In this document: one piece after another, positions 7,717-16,946 of the stretch
Numbering within the stretch: position 1 is the first letter of the stretch
Layout of the letters: each line of letters opens with the position of its first letter
Assembly (NCBI RefSeq): GCF_900113055.1
Contig: NZ_FONZ01000003.1
Location: 428,638-492,637, forward strand
Origin: Flavimobilis marinus
GTDB lineage: Bacteria > Actinomycetota > Actinomycetes > Actinomycetales > Cellulomonadaceae
Direction: 5' to 3'
Length of the DNA: 64,000 bases
Made by a program: the position numbers and the translations under genes
Notes under the pieces: model-generated
What the model was told of the DNA's origin: nothing
What the model saw: only the letters and a program-made list of their open reading frames with translations
The model's database searches: none

Positions 7717-9597
7717 ATGTCACAGCCGCACCTCCTCCCGCACCACGATGGTTCCCCCCTCTACGTCCCCGACCCGGTCGAGGGACGCGGGAGCACCGTC
7801 CGCGTTCGCGTCCGCATCCCCCACGAGTTCGGCGGTGTGCCCAGCGTCATCCTCCGCTCCGTGGTCGACGGCGAACCCCGCTTTCACCAGATGGACCGCG
7901 ACACCTGGCGCCCTGCCCGCGACGACGGCGCCACGTGGTGGACCGGCACGCTCGCCGTAGAGAATGACGTGACGGGCTACCGCTTCCTCATCAACCGCGC
8001 GAACGACACAGCTGTCTGGCTCAACGGCGAGGGCATCGACCACCTCGAGCCAGTCGACGCGCAGGACTTCCGCATCACCGCCCACCCCGCAGCGCCCGAC
8101 TGGGCCAGCGAGCAGATCCTGTACCAGATCTTCCCAGACCGGTTCGCGCGCTCGGCTGGCGCCGACACTCGACCAGCACCGGACTGGGCGCTCCCCATGC
8201 AATGGGGAGACGACGTCGTCCACACCGGTCCGGACACGCCCCGCCAGCTGTTCGGTGGGGACCTCGACGGCATCGTGGAACGGCTCGACCACCTCGAGCG
8301 GCTCGGCGTCACGCTCATCTACCTCACGCCCTTCTTCCCAGCCGGCTCCAACCACCGGTACGACGCGACGACGTTCGACGTGGTCGACCCCCTCCTCGGC
8401 GGCAACGACGCACTCGTCCGCCTGGTCGAGGCAGCTCACGCCCGTGGGATGCGCGTCGTCGGCGATCTCACCACCAACCACACCGGCGACACGCACGAGT
8501 GGTTCGTCGCAGCGCACCGCAGGCCCGGCGCCGCCGAGTCAGAGTTCTACTACTGGAAGGACGCAGCGCAGGAGGAGTACATCGCCTGGTCGGACGTCCC
8601 GTCCCTGCCGAAGCTGGACTGGACCTCCTCCGAACTGCGGCGCCGATTCATCGACGGACCCGACTCCGTCGTGGCGCGATGGCTCCAACCGCCCTTCAAC
8701 CTCGACGGGTGGCGGATCGACGTCGCCAACATGACGGGGCGCCTCGGCGACGTCGACCTCAACCGCGACGTGCAACGCATGGTCCGGGAGACGATGGACG
8801 CCGTCGCTCCCGGATCGGTGCTCTACGCCGAGTCCACGAACGACGCCGCGCACGACTTCACCGGAGACGGCTGGCAGGGTCCGATGAGCTACTCGGCCTT
8901 CACGCGGCCCCTGTGGCACTGGCTCCGGCAGCCTCAGCGCGGCGTCTTCCACCACTTCGGCATCCCGTACGAGATCGAGCCGCGCTACTCGGCCGCCGAC
9001 GTCGTCGCGACGTACCGGCGCTTCACGGCCGCGTACCCCTGGAACGTCCGGACGGTGGCGATGAACGCGATCGACACCCATGACACCCCACGCTTCGCCG
9101 AGCGGGCGGGGGACGACCTCCAGCTGGTCGCCGCAGGCCTGTCGCTCGCACTTCCGGGCACACCGACGATCTTTGCCGGTGACGAGTTCGGCATCACTGG
9201 GGTCAACGGGGAGGACGCCAGGGCCCCGCTCCCGTGGGGGGCCGAGCCGCACCTCGCGGAGGCCTACCGCCAGCTCATCGCGCTGCGCCGCTCGAGCAGG
9301 GCGCTGCAGACCGGGAGCCTGCGCTGGATCCACGCCGACGAGGAGGCGCTGCTGCTCGTCCGGGAGACCGAGGACGAGGCGATCGCCGTGCTAGCGGCCC
9401 GCTCCGCCACACGCATCGTCGTGCCGATCTCCGCGCTCGGCCGCGCGATCGAGGCAACCCTGACGCTCGGCACCCTCGAGGTCGCCCGGGAGGGCGACTC
9501 GCTGATCCTGACCACCGGCGGTCCGACGTTCGCCGCGCTCGGTGCGGCCCGCGTCGGCTCGGCCGACCTCCGGCAGGAGACCGCGGCGACCGTGTGA
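7717..9597 (+). CDS. GH13 alpha-glucan hydrolase (cyclomaltodextrinase/neopullulanase/alpha-glucosidase type)
   Basis: A 626-residue GH13 enzyme without a signal peptide, so it probably acts on imported maltodextrins. Residues 1-125 form an N-terminal beta-sandwich (CBM34-like), followed by the (beta/alpha)8 barrel beginning ILYQIFPDRFARS. Conserved regions are DLTTNHTG, GWRIDVANM (nucleophile D335), LYAESTND (acid/base E372) and AIDTHDTPRF (transition-state D456). The N-terminal domain and the PDRF start are typical of cyclomaltodextrinase and neopullulanase. ATG 7717 is chosen because the conserved domain begins right after it; longer starts add low-complexity sequence and the ribosome site is weak. 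Two LacI-type operators precede it. Confidence 0.88.
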   Translation: MSQPHLLPHHDGSPLYVPDPVEGRGSTVRVRVRIPHEFGGVPSVILRSVVDGEPRFHQMDRDTWRPARDDGATWWTGTLAVENDVTGYRFLINRANDTAVWLNGEGIDHLEPVDAQDFRITAHPAAPDWASEQILYQIFPDRFARSAGADTRPAPDWALPMQWGDDVVHTGPDTPRQLFGGDLDGIVERLDHLERLGVTLIYLTPFFPAGSNHRYDATTFDVVDPLLGGNDALVRLVEAAHARGMRVVGDLTTNHTGDTHEWFVAAHRRPGAAESEFYYWKDAAQEEYIAWSDVPSLPKLDWTSSELRRRFIDGPDSVVARWLQPPFNLDGWRIDVANMTGRLGDVDLNRDVQRMVRETMDAVAPGSVLYAESTNDAAHDFTGDGWQGPMSYSAFTRPLWHWLRQPQRGVFHHFGIPYEIEPRYSAADVVATYRRFTAAYPWNVRTVAMNAIDTHDTPRFAERAGDDLQLVAAGLSLALPGTPTIFAGDEFGITGVNGEDARAPLPWGAEPHLAEAYRQLIALRRSSRALQTGSLRWIHADEEALLLVRETEDEAIAVLAARSATRIVVPISALGRAIEATLTLGTLEVAREGDSLILTTGGPTFAALGAARVGSADLRQETAATV

Positions 9598-9606
9598 TCC
9601 CCGGTG

Positions 9607-9654
9607 CGAGTGCTCTCGCGTGGCGGCCACAGCGCTGCGGCGCGAGAGCACTCG
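9607..9654. terminator. Bidirectional hairpin between GH13 gene and lacI-type gene
   Basis: A perfect 14-bp inverted repeat (CGAGTGCTCTCGCG at 9607-9620 and its complement at 9641-9654) with a 20-base loop sits between two convergent genes. There is no U-tract on either side, as is common in actinobacteria. Confidence 0.7.
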
Positions 9655-9680
9655 TGCGAGGCGCGGCGCGCTCCGCCGGG

Positions 9681-10688
9681 TCAGCGCTTGCGTGACCCGC
9701 TGGACTCGCGGACGACCAGCTCCGGCTGGTATACGTACTCCGAGCGCTGGGCATAGATGTTGTTCATCTCGCCCACGAAGGCGTCGGCGATGGCGATCGA
9801 CATCGTGCTCACCGGTTGGCGCACCGTCGTGAGGGGCGGCCACGAGTGGCGCGCCACGGTCGAGTCGTCGAAGCCCACCACCGAGACGTCGTCGGGCACG
9901 GACAACCCCTGACGACGCACTTCCGCGAGGACTCCGAGCGCGATGATGTCGCTCGCACACACGATCGCCGTGCAGCCCTCCGCGAGGAGCGCGCGTGCCG
10001 CCGTGAGGCCGCCGTCGTCGGAGACCATCGACTGCACCACGAAGGCCTCGGCCTTCGGTCCGAGCGCCTCAGCCACTCCCGCGCGAAAGCCCTCGGCCTT
10101 CCTGGCCGAGGGGACGAGCGTCTCGGGTCCGCTCGCCAAACCCAGGCGCGTGTGCCCCATCGCCACGAGGTGACGCACGGCAAGGACCATGGCCGCGCGA
10201 TCGTCGATCGAGAAGAACGGCGCATCGATGCCTGTACGGAAACCGTTGACGAACGCCAGCGGCAGGCCGAGGTCGCGGAGCTCTTGATAGCGGGCAACGG
10301 GGATCGTGGAGTCGGCGTGCGCGCCGGAGACAAAGACGATGCCCGCAGCTCCCGCTTCGACGAACATCTCGACGTACTCCTCTTCGTGCAGGCCACCATC
10401 GGCCTGCGATCCAACGAGGGGCGTGAAGCCGCGCCGGGCGAAGTTGGGGGCGAGCGCCTGTGCGAAGGCGGGGTAGATCGGGTTGGTGAACTCAGGCAGG
10501 ATGACGCCAACAGGGCGACCCGTGCGGCGACGCAGGCGAGCGGGACGCTCGTAGCCCAACAGGTCGAGGGCGGTGAGAACCGCCTGACGCTTCGCCGCGC
10601 TGACCCCGGGTCGGTCGTTGAGGACGCGACTGACGGTTGCCTCGCTCACACCCGCGTTCGCCGCGATGTCCGCGAGTGTGGCGCTCAT
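9681..10688 (-). CDS. LacI-family transcriptional repressor of the alpha-glucan regulon
   Basis: A 335-residue LacI/GalR regulator. The N-terminal helix-turn-helix and hinge read [21 protein letters not shown] and [12 protein letters not shown]. The periplasmic-binding-protein-like core follows ([58 protein letters not shown]). It lies 31 bp after the MalG-like permease on the same strand, so it is probably the last gene of the uptake operon and autoregulated through it. It should bind the CTGAAAG-type operators at 7602-7637 and 14674-14689 and be released by a maltose-type inducer. Confidence 0.9.
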   Translation of the reverse strand: MSATLADIAANAGVSEATVSRVLNDRPGVSAAKRQAVLTALDLLGYERPARLRRRTGRPVGVILPEFTNPIYPAFAQALAPNFARRGFTPLVGSQADGGLHEEEYVEMFVEAGAAGIVFVSGAHADSTIPVARYQELRDLGLPLAFVNGFRTGIDAPFFSIDDRAAMVLAVRHLVAMGHTRLGLASGPETLVPSARKAEGFRAGVAEALGPKAEAFVVQSMVSDDGGLTAARALLAEGCTAIVCASDIIALGVLAEVRRQGLSVPDDVSVVGFDDSTVARHSWPPLTTVRQPVSTMSIAIADAFVGEMNNIYAQRSEYVYQPELVVRESSGSRKR

Positions 10689-10719
10689 GCGGGGAGCCTA
10701 CCAGCGGGCATCCCCCCAG

Positions 10720-11658
10720 CTACTTCACTGCTCCTGCGGTCAGGCCACCGACGATGTACTTCTGCAACGCGAAGAACAGAGCGACCACAGGCACGGCGGC
10801 CAGCACCGCTCCGGCGGCGAAGACCGACCAGTTGGCGGAGGTCTCCTGGGAGACGAACTGGAAGAGCCCGACGGCCAGCGTCTGCTTCGGCGGGTCGGTG
10901 AGCACGACGCTAGCGATGACGAACTCGCTCGAGGTACCGATGAACGACAGCAGAGCGACCACCGCGAGGATCGGAGCCGACAACGGAAGGATGATCGTGA
11001 AGAAGATTCGCGCGTGGCTGGCGCCGTCCAGCTTCGCGGCCTCGTCGATCGATGCCGGCACCGTGTTGAAGAAGCCATAGATGAGGTACGTGTTCACGCC
11101 CATGGCCCCGCCCAGATAGATGAGGATCAGCCCGGCGTGGGTGTCTAGCCCGATCGCGGGGAAGACGTCCCCCAGCGTCATCAGCATCAGGAAGATCGCG
11201 ACCACGCCAAGGAGCTGAGGGAACATCTGGACCAGGAGGATGCTCACCAGTCCGACCCGCCGACCCGTGAACCGCATGCGCGAGAATGCGTAGGCGGCGA
11301 GCGCCCCGAGCAGCACCGTGCCGGCTGAGGAGACGATTCCGATGTAGAGCGAGTTCACGAACCAGGCCCCGTAGGGCTGGGTGGGGCTGTTGAAGAGCCT
11401 GATGTAGTTCGCGAGGTCGACCTGGCTGAAGAGCGAGTTCGAGCCGACGAGGGTTCCGTGAGGGTGGAGCGACGCCGAGATGACATAGAGGATCGGGAAG
11501 ACGGCGACGACGGCCACAGCCAGGGCGACGAGGTTCTTCACGATCGCGCCTCGGCCGTTGCGGCGGGGCGTGCGTCGGCGGGGCGTGGGTTGGCCGGCCG
11601 CGAGTGGGCGGGGCGGCGGGACGGTGCTCGAGGCGACCAGGCGCGTCGGGGTGCTCAT
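10720..11658 (-). CDS. Sugar ABC transporter permease, MalG type
   Basis: A 312-residue inner-membrane permease with six predicted helices. The first is at about 40-60 (VALAVAVVAVFPILYVISASL). The cytoplasmic EAA loop reads IDEAAKLDGASHARIFFTIILP, which docks the ATPase. A 35-residue Pro/Arg-rich cytoplasmic head precedes helix 1. The start overlaps the stop of the MalF-like gene by 4 bp. Together with that gene and the binding protein it should import maltose or maltodextrin. No ATPase is encoded nearby, so a shared MsiK-type ATPase is probable. Confidence 0.9.
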   Translation of the reverse strand: MSTPTRLVASSTVPPPRPLAAGQPTPRRRTPRRNGRGAIVKNLVALAVAVVAVFPILYVISASLHPHGTLVGSNSLFSQVDLANYIRLFNSPTQPYGAWFVNSLYIGIVSSAGTVLLGALAAYAFSRMRFTGRRVGLVSILLVQMFPQLLGVVAIFLMLMTLGDVFPAIGLDTHAGLILIYLGGAMGVNTYLIYGFFNTVPASIDEAAKLDGASHARIFFTIILPLSAPILAVVALLSFIGTSSEFVIASVVLTDPPKQTLAVGLFQFVSQETSANWSVFAAGAVLAAVPVVALFFALQKYIVGGLTAGAVK

Positions 11659-13247
11659 CGGTGAACGTCCTCCAGGGCTCGGGTGCGACGGAAGCTGTAC
11701 GCGGCGATCGCCGAGATCAGAATGAAGATGATGATCGAGAACGCGCTCGCCAGGCCGTAGTCGCGTCCGCTGCCTTCTCCGAACGCCACCTTGTAGACGA
11801 GCGTGATGAGGATGTCCGTCGCACCCACGTTCATCTCCGTGGAGATGTCCTGCGGCCCGCCCTCGGTGAGCATGTAGATCAGATTGAAGTTGTTAAAGTT
11901 GAAGGCGAACGACGAGATCACGAGCGGTGCCATCGTCACCATGAGGAGCGGCAACCTGATCCGCAGGAACGTCGTCGCCGGACCGGCTCCGTCCATCTCA
12001 GCGGCCTCGACGTAGTCACGCGGTATCGACTGCAGCGCACCGGTCGCCACCAGAAACATGTACGGGTAGCCGAGCCACAGGTTGACCGCGAGGATCGAGA
12101 CCTTGGCCAGGAGCGGGTCCGTGAGCCACGGGACCTCAGCGCCACCAAGGAGGGTCTGGTTGATGAAGCCGAACTCAGGGTTGAGCAGTCCGCTCCACAC
12201 GAGCGCGGAGAGGAACGGTGGGAACGCGTACGGGAGGATGACCAGCACGCGCAGCGTCCGGCGCATCCGAATCGACGGGTCGTCGAGGAGCAGCGCGAGC
12301 AGGACTCCGACGAAGAAGGTGGAGGCCACCGACACTCCGGCGAACACGAACGTCCACCCGATCACCCCCAGCAAGGGGCCGCGGATCGAGTCCTCGGTGA
12401 AGGCGCGCGTGAAGTTGTCGAACCCGACGGTGATCTTCCACCCTGGGGTGATCTCCAGGCCATCGTCCGCGACGAACGCGCCCGTGCCGCGGTCTGCGTA
12501 CACCGTTCCGGTCTCCAGGTCGGTGAACGTGTCAGCGGTGGGGTCGTAGTCCAGAGTCGCGGCGTACAGATAGGCGAGCGACCCGTCCTGGGTCCGCAGC
12601 GCTCCGTCCTCGAGGTTGTCCGACACCGGCACGCTCATCGTCCCGATCCTGCGCTGGTCCGCGATCATCTCGGGGAAGCTCAAGGTGCGGTAACCCTCCA
12701 GGCCGACGGCTACGCCGTCGTCGTCGATCTGCGCACCGGTGACTGGCTCGAGGGGGAGCTCCTCGGCCCCCAGCGAGACGCGCCCGTCAGGGTCGGTGAC
12801 GAGGAACGCGAGGTCGCCGTCGCGCTCGACCACGACCATGTCGTACGCCGGGGACTCCGGCAGCCGCTCGAGGGACTTGCTGATGAGCACCGCGACAGCG
12901 TCGTCCTTGGTGCCCACGTGCCCGTCGCCGTAGTTCGTGAAGGCGATGTAGCCGCTGTACAGGATGACGAAGAGCTGGAACGCCACGAGGAATGCTGTAC
13001 CGGGGACCAGGTACTTCGCCGGCAGGGCGCGTCGGCTGAGGTAGACCCCGTTCACGGCGACGGCGCTGACGGCGGTCACGCCCGCGAGCCACCACTGCTC
13101 GTGAGCAGCGAGCGCAAGCAGTGCGTACAGGACGAGTGCGTCGAGCATGCCGAGCAGAGCCATCTTCAGCAGCAGGCCGCGGAGGGAGCGCACCCGAGGG
13201 ACGCGCTCTGCGGGCGCACCCTCGCGGGCCGCGAGTGGGGTCGTCAT
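11655..13247 (-). CDS. Sugar ABC transporter permease, MalF type
   Basis: A 530-residue permease. Two or three N-terminal helices (about 35-100) are followed by a long extracytoplasmic domain (about 120-265) like the P2 loop of MalF, then five more helices. The EAA loop is YVEAAEMDGAGPATTFLRIRLP. The length agrees with MalF rather than shorter sugar permeases, which supports maltose/maltodextrin specificity. ATG 13247 has CTGGAG 6-7 bases upstream; the longer frame to 13436 has no conservation. It overlaps the MalG-like gene by 4 bp. Confidence 0.9.
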   Translation of the reverse strand: MTTPLAAREGAPAERVPRVRSLRGLLLKMALLGMLDALVLYALLALAAHEQWWLAGVTAVSAVAVNGVYLSRRALPAKYLVPGTAFLVAFQLFVILYSGYIAFTNYGDGHVGTKDDAVAVLISKSLERLPESPAYDMVVVERDGDLAFLVTDPDGRVSLGAEELPLEPVTGAQIDDDGVAVGLEGYRTLSFPEMIADQRRIGTMSVPVSDNLEDGALRTQDGSLAYLYAATLDYDPTADTFTDLETGTVYADRGTGAFVADDGLEITPGWKITVGFDNFTRAFTEDSIRGPLLGVIGWTFVFAGVSVASTFFVGVLLALLLDDPSIRMRRTLRVLVILPYAFPPFLSALVWSGLLNPEFGFINQTLLGGAEVPWLTDPLLAKVSILAVNLWLGYPYMFLVATGALQSIPRDYVEAAEMDGAGPATTFLRIRLPLLMVTMAPLVISSFAFNFNNFNLIYMLTEGGPQDISTEMNVGATDILITLVYKVAFGEGSGRDYGLASAFSIIIFILISAIAAYSFRRTRALEDVHR

Positions 13248-13284
13248 CGATGCTCCAGAGGAGAGGTGGGGCGGGGCCAGACGT

Positions 13285-13318
13285 GCGGACCGAGCGCGAG
13301 TCACCACGCCCGGTCCGC
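13285..13318 (-). promoter_or_regulatory. Hairpin between binding-protein and permease genes
   Basis: GCGGACCG (13285-13292) pairs with CGGTCCGC (13311-13318), in the 77-bp gap between the binding-protein stop and the MalF-type start. Hairpins at this position often stabilise the upstream message or attenuate, which gives more binding protein than permease. That function is inferred. Confidence 0.45.
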
Positions 13319-13324
13319 CGCCGG

Positions 13325-14581
13325 TCAGCCGTTGATGTCCGCCTCGATCTTGGCCGCCATCTCGCTCCACGCCACGCCCGGGTCGCCGGCGGTGCCGTTG
13401 ATGAGCGCAGCCTCCGTAGCGCCCCAGTAGTTCCACACGGCTCCCATCTCTGGGATGCTCGGCATGGGCACGCCGTCGAGACCGACCTCGCCGAAGCTGC
13501 CGACGTCCGGATCCTGCGCCGCCGCGATCTCGAACGCCGAGGTCAGCGCGGGTGGGCGGCCACCCGCCGCGAAGAGGTCCAGCTGCACCTCCTCCGAACC
13601 GAGGTACTTGACGACGAACTCGCTGGCCGCGAGCGCGTTCTCGCTCTTCGCGCTGACGAAGAAGCCCTGCACGCCCACGAACGGGGTCAAGGGCTTGTCT
13701 CCGGCCGGCGGGATGGACTCGATCGCGTAGTCAACGCCGGCTTCCTTGATGGCAGGCAGGTTCCAGGGCCCGGAGAGCATGAACGGCGCCTTCCCGGCCG
13801 CAAACTCGTCCCGGGCGATGTCACCTGTGATGTTCGTGTTCACCACTCCGGCCTCTCCCCACTCCACCAGCTTCGCGGCGAAGGCTTCCCCACCCGCGCT
13901 CCCGATCTGCAGGTCCGCCGGGTCGTAGCTGCCGTCCTCCTTGACGCCGAAGAGCGGGGCGCCGAGTGACGTCTGCAATGGGTACAGGTGGTAAGGGTCA
14001 GACTCGGGCCCTGAGGGCACGAGGACCGGGTACTCGGCGTCACCGGCCTCGACGACCGCCTCGCCTGCGGCGATGAGCGCGTCCCACGTCGCCGGCGTCT
14101 CGTCCGCCAGTGCCGTGTTGCGCAGCAGGGCGATGTTCTCTAGCGAGACCGGCAAGCCGTAGGTGATGCCTTCGTAGCTCATCGCGCGCAGGGCGACGTC
14201 GGAGAAGCCGGCTTCAGCCTCGCCGAGCTCGAGCCGGGCGACCACGCCGTTCTGCACGAACAGTCCGAGCCAGTCGTGCCCGCCGATGATCACGTCGGGG
14301 CCCTTGCCGGTCGGCACCTGCTTGACGAAGTCCTCCTTCATCACGTCGCCGTACTCCTTCTGCACGAGCTTCACGGCGATGCCCTTATCAGCCTCGAACT
14401 TCGCGGCGATCTCCTCCAGCTCGGTGGCGCGGTTCGCGTCGACCCAGACCGTCAGCTCGGCGCTGCTGGTTGTGCTCGCTAGCGGGTCGTCGCTGGAGGT
14501 CGACGACGAGCAGCCGCCCAGGGCAGCCGCGAGGGCGAGGCTGCTGGCGACGAAAACTGCGGCGGTCCTGTTCACCTTCAT
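13325..14581 (-). CDS. Sugar ABC transporter substrate-binding lipoprotein, MalE type
   Basis: A 418-residue extracytoplasmic solute-binding protein (SBP family 1). The signal peptide ends with the lipobox LGGC (lipidated C24), followed by a Ser/Thr linker. The mature part begins ELTVWVDANRATELEEIAAKFEADKG and contains PDVIIGGHDWLGLFVQNG, a MalE-like motif, and GVQGFFVSAKSENALAASEFV. AAAGG lies 9 bases before the ATG. It is first in the operon with the two permeases and the LacI repressor. The ligand is most likely maltose or maltodextrins, by context and similarity. Confidence 0.9.
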   Translation of the reverse strand: MKVNRTAAVFVASSLALAAALGGCSSSTSSDDPLASTTSSAELTVWVDANRATELEEIAAKFEADKGIAVKLVQKEYGDVMKEDFVKQVPTGKGPDVIIGGHDWLGLFVQNGVVARLELGEAEAGFSDVALRAMSYEGITYGLPVSLENIALLRNTALADETPATWDALIAAGEAVVEAGDAEYPVLVPSGPESDPYHLYPLQTSLGAPLFGVKEDGSYDPADLQIGSAGGEAFAAKLVEWGEAGVVNTNITGDIARDEFAAGKAPFMLSGPWNLPAIKEAGVDYAIESIPPAGDKPLTPFVGVQGFFVSAKSENALAASEFVVKYLGSEEVQLDLFAAGGRPPALTSAFEIAAAQDPDVGSFGEVGLDGVPMPSIPEMGAVWNYWGATEAALINGTAGDPGVAWSEMAAKIEADING

Positions 14582-14650
14582 TGGTGGCGCCTTTCTGGAG
14601 TCTCGGGATCGTGGCGACTAAGCCGCCATCCCGACAGGGGGTGTCGCACC

Positions 14651-14679
14651 AGAATGACAGATCCTTGCTGCGCCTGCAA
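14651..14679 (-). promoter_or_regulatory. Predicted sigma-70-type promoter of the sugar uptake operon
   Basis: On the minus strand TTGCAG (14679-14674) and CATTCT (14656-14651) are separated by exactly 17 bp. The -35 hexamer is the last six bases of the predicted operator, so repressor binding would compete with RNA polymerase. Confidence 0.5.
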
Positions 14680-14689
14680 GAACTTTCAG
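14674..14689. promoter_or_regulatory. LacI-family operator of the sugar uptake operon
   Basis: On the minus strand this reads CTGAAAGTTCTTGCAG, an imperfect palindrome of CTGMAAG half-sites, closely matching the two sites before the GH13 gene (7602-7637). It overlaps the predicted -35. Confidence 0.65.
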
Positions 14690-15394
14690 TCATCGATGCG
14701 CCGCCGCCGCCTCGGCGAGCACGCGCGTGAACTCCCCCGGCGCGTCCAGGCTCACCAGGTGCTTGGCCCTCGGCACGACCACGAGCCGGACCGGCTGCCC
14801 GCTGCGCCGCGCCGCGCGCACGAACCTGCGCTCCTGGGTGCGGAAGTGGTCTAACCTGCCGTTGACCAACCACACCGGGCACGCCACCCGTGCGAGGTCC
14901 GCCACCGGGTCGAGCTCCGCCACCTCCTCGAGCATCTGGGCCACGACCGTGAGGGCGAAGCCGCCGGCCGCCACGTCCTCCTGCGCCTGCGGGGTCAGCG
15001 TTCGCCGCACGAGCTCCGCGTTGAGCCGCTCGCCGCTGTCCGGCCACGCCTCGATCCGGCGGGCTGCACGCAGCCACACCCCCCGCAACGGAGTCCGGGG
15101 CGCGGTGCAGCACCCCGCGGCGACGAGGCCCGCCACGGCGTCCGGGCGCGCGGCGGCGAAGGCGATCGCGAGGTAGCCACCCAGCGACAGGCCGACCAGG
15201 AGGACCGGCTCGCCCGCCTCGGCGACAGCCTCGTCGAGCACCTCGAGGGCCCCGGCGATGCTGAACGGCGTCCCGCGCCGCTCCCCGTGCCCGGGCAGGT
15301 CGACGGCGATCACCCGGTGCCCGGCCCGCTCAAGAGCCTCGCGCTGCGCGCGCCACATCGTCCGCGAGGTCCGCACCCCGTGCACCAGCACCAC
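14690..15394 (-). CDS. Alpha/beta-fold hydrolase
   Basis: A 234-residue alpha/beta hydrolase. VLVHGVRTSRTMW carries the oxyanion-hole HG motif. The nucleophile elbow is VGLSLGGYLA (Gly-x-Ser-x-Gly, Ser about residue 70). The acid is probably in VNGRLDHFR, and the base His in PRAKHLVSLDAPGEF near the C-terminus. The substrate is unknown. GTG 15394 is the only start available after an in-frame stop. It has no good ribosome site; a GGAGG lies 33 bases further up, so an upstream non-standard start is possible. Its 3' end abuts the operator of the sugar operon. Confidence 0.8.
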   Translation of the reverse strand: MVLVHGVRTSRTMWRAQREALERAGHRVIAVDLPGHGERRGTPFSIAGALEVLDEAVAEAGEPVLLVGLSLGGYLAIAFAAARPDAVAGLVAAGCCTAPRTPLRGVWLRAARRIEAWPDSGERLNAELVRRTLTPQAQEDVAAGGFALTVVAQMLEEVAELDPVADLARVACPVWLVNGRLDHFRTQERRFVRAARRSGQPVRLVVVPRAKHLVSLDAPGEFTRVLAEAAAAHR

Positions 15395-15437
15395 GGGAAC
15401 GGACGCCGCGGGGGCGGTGTGCGCTGCGCCTCCGGTT

Positions 15438-15611
15438 TCAGCCGTGGCGGATCATCCACTCGTGGTTGGGGTCATGACCGCCGTCGGGGTCCGGGGCGTC
15501 GGTGACCGGCACCGACGTCACGAGCGTGGCCGGGTCCACGGGCTCCGGGAGGTCCTGCCAGCGCGCGCTCTCGCCCGGCACGGGGGCGGGCTTCGCTGCG
15601 TCGTCGCTCAT
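15438..15611 (-). CDS. Small acidic protein of unknown function
   Basis: A 57-residue hydrophilic, Pro/Asp-rich protein without membrane segment or Cys. It has a plausible ATG 15611 preceded by GAGGGG at 8 bases; GTG 15620 would add three residues. It ends just upstream of the hydrolase gene on the same strand, so the two may be co-transcribed. I do not recognise a family; codon usage is ordinary for the window. Confidence 0.5.
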   Translation of the reverse strand: MSDDAAKPAPVPGESARWQDLPEPVDPATLVTSVPVTDAPDPDGGHDPNHEWMIRHG

Positions 15612-15808
15612 GTGGTTCACCCCTCACGCCTGCGCCTGCGCCCGCTCCTGCGGGCTGTTCCCGTTCTACCAGGTCCGTGCGCGCGCGGACACCCCACGTG
15701 CACGAGTCCAGGGGATTTCGTGGCCAGCGCTTGACCCGTATGCTCGTCTCGCGGCGAGCCGGCCGCAGGGGGCTCGTCCGCCCCGCACCCGACCGCCCGG
15801 AGGCGTGC

Positions 15809-16942
15809 ATGTCCTTCATGGAAAAGCTGCGTGGCCAGATCGTCGACATCGTCGAGTTCCTCGACGACAGCCGCGACACCATCGTCTGGCGCTTCCCGCG
15901 CCAGGGCAACGAGATCAAGAACGAGGCCCGCCTGGTCGTGCGCGAGGGCCAGGTCGCCGTGTTCGAGAACGAGGGCCAGCTCGCCGACGTCTTCCCCCCG
16001 GGCACCTACACGCTGACGACGCAGAACATGCCGATCCTCAGCACTCTCAAGGGCTGGAAGCACGGCTTCAACTCGCCGTTCAAGGCGGAGGTCTACTTCG
16101 TCTCCACGCGCCAGTTCACCGACTTCAAGTGGGGCACGCAGAACCCCATCACCCTGCGCGACGCCGAGTTCGGCATGGTCCGCCTGCGCGCCTTCGGCAC
16201 GTACGCCCTCCAGGTGTCCGACGCCGCCGTGCTGCTGCGCCAGCTGGTCGGCACCGACCCGGCGTTCCGCACGGACGAGGTCGCCGAGTTCTTCCGCCAG
16301 AACATCGTCTCCCACCTCGGCCCCGCCATCGCCGCCTCGAAGATCGCGGTGCTCGACCTCGCCGCGAACCAGCACGCGCTGTCCGCGACCCTGGCTACCG
16401 AGCTCTCCCGCAGCCTCGCCGAGTTCGGCGTGACCGTCCCGCGCTTCGTCATCGAGAACGTCTCGCTGCCGCCCGAGGTCGAGGAGGCGCTCGACAAGCG
16501 CACCCAGATGGCCGTGATCGGCAACCTGGACGCCTACACGAAGTTCCAGTCGGCGAACGCGATCGAGGACGCCGCCAACAACCCCGGCGGCGCCGGCGAG
16601 GGCCTCGGGATGGGCATGGGCATGGCGATGGGCCAGCAGATGGCCGCGTCCCTCGCGGCGTCGTCGGCCGCAGCCCCCGCAGCCCCCGCTGCGCAGCCCC
16701 CGGCCGGCCCCCCGCCCCTCCCGGCTCCGGCCGCGCCCTGGTACTACGCGGCCGACGGCGCGCAGGTCGGTCCCGTGGGCCTGGCGGACCTCGAGTCCCG
16801 GGCCGCGTCCGGCGAGTTCACGCGCGCGACGCTGGTCTGGCAGCAGGGCATGGACGCCTGGACGCCCGCCGGCGAAGTGTCGGCCCTCGGCTCCGTGTTC
16901 GGCGCCACGCCGCCGCCCCTGCCGCCCGTCCCGGGGGCCTGA
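15809..16942 (+). CDS. SPFH-domain protein with C-terminal GYF_2 domain (YdjI-like)
   Basis: A 377-residue SPFH/band-7-like protein of the virion-core/YdjI type. Residues 1-280 form the SPFH part (MSFMEKLRGQIVDIVEFLDD, ENEGQLADVFPPGTYTLTTQNMP, FRQNIVSHLGPAIAASKI, VENVSLPPEVEEALDKRTQM). A Gly/Met and Ala/Pro linker (about 280-325) leads to a GYF_2 module, WYYAADGAQVGPVGLADLES to WQQGMDAWTP, a likely protein-interaction domain. There is no transmembrane helix. CGGAGG precedes ATG 15809. A zinc-ribbon membrane protein follows 4 bp later, recalling the Bacillus PspA-YdjG-YdjI membrane-stress system, so a membrane-scaffold role is inferred. Confidence 0.85.
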   Translation: MSFMEKLRGQIVDIVEFLDDSRDTIVWRFPRQGNEIKNEARLVVREGQVAVFENEGQLADVFPPGTYTLTTQNMPILSTLKGWKHGFNSPFKAEVYFVSTRQFTDFKWGTQNPITLRDAEFGMVRLRAFGTYALQVSDAAVLLRQLVGTDPAFRTDEVAEFFRQNIVSHLGPAIAASKIAVLDLAANQHALSATLATELSRSLAEFGVTVPRFVIENVSLPPEVEEALDKRTQMAVIGNLDAYTKFQSANAIEDAANNPGGAGEGLGMGMGMAMGQQMAASLAASSAAAPAAPAAQPPAGPPPLPAPAAPWYYAADGAQVGPVGLADLESRAASGEFTRATLVWQQGMDAWTPAGEVSALGSVFGATPPPLPPVPGA

Positions 16943-16946
16943 GCCG

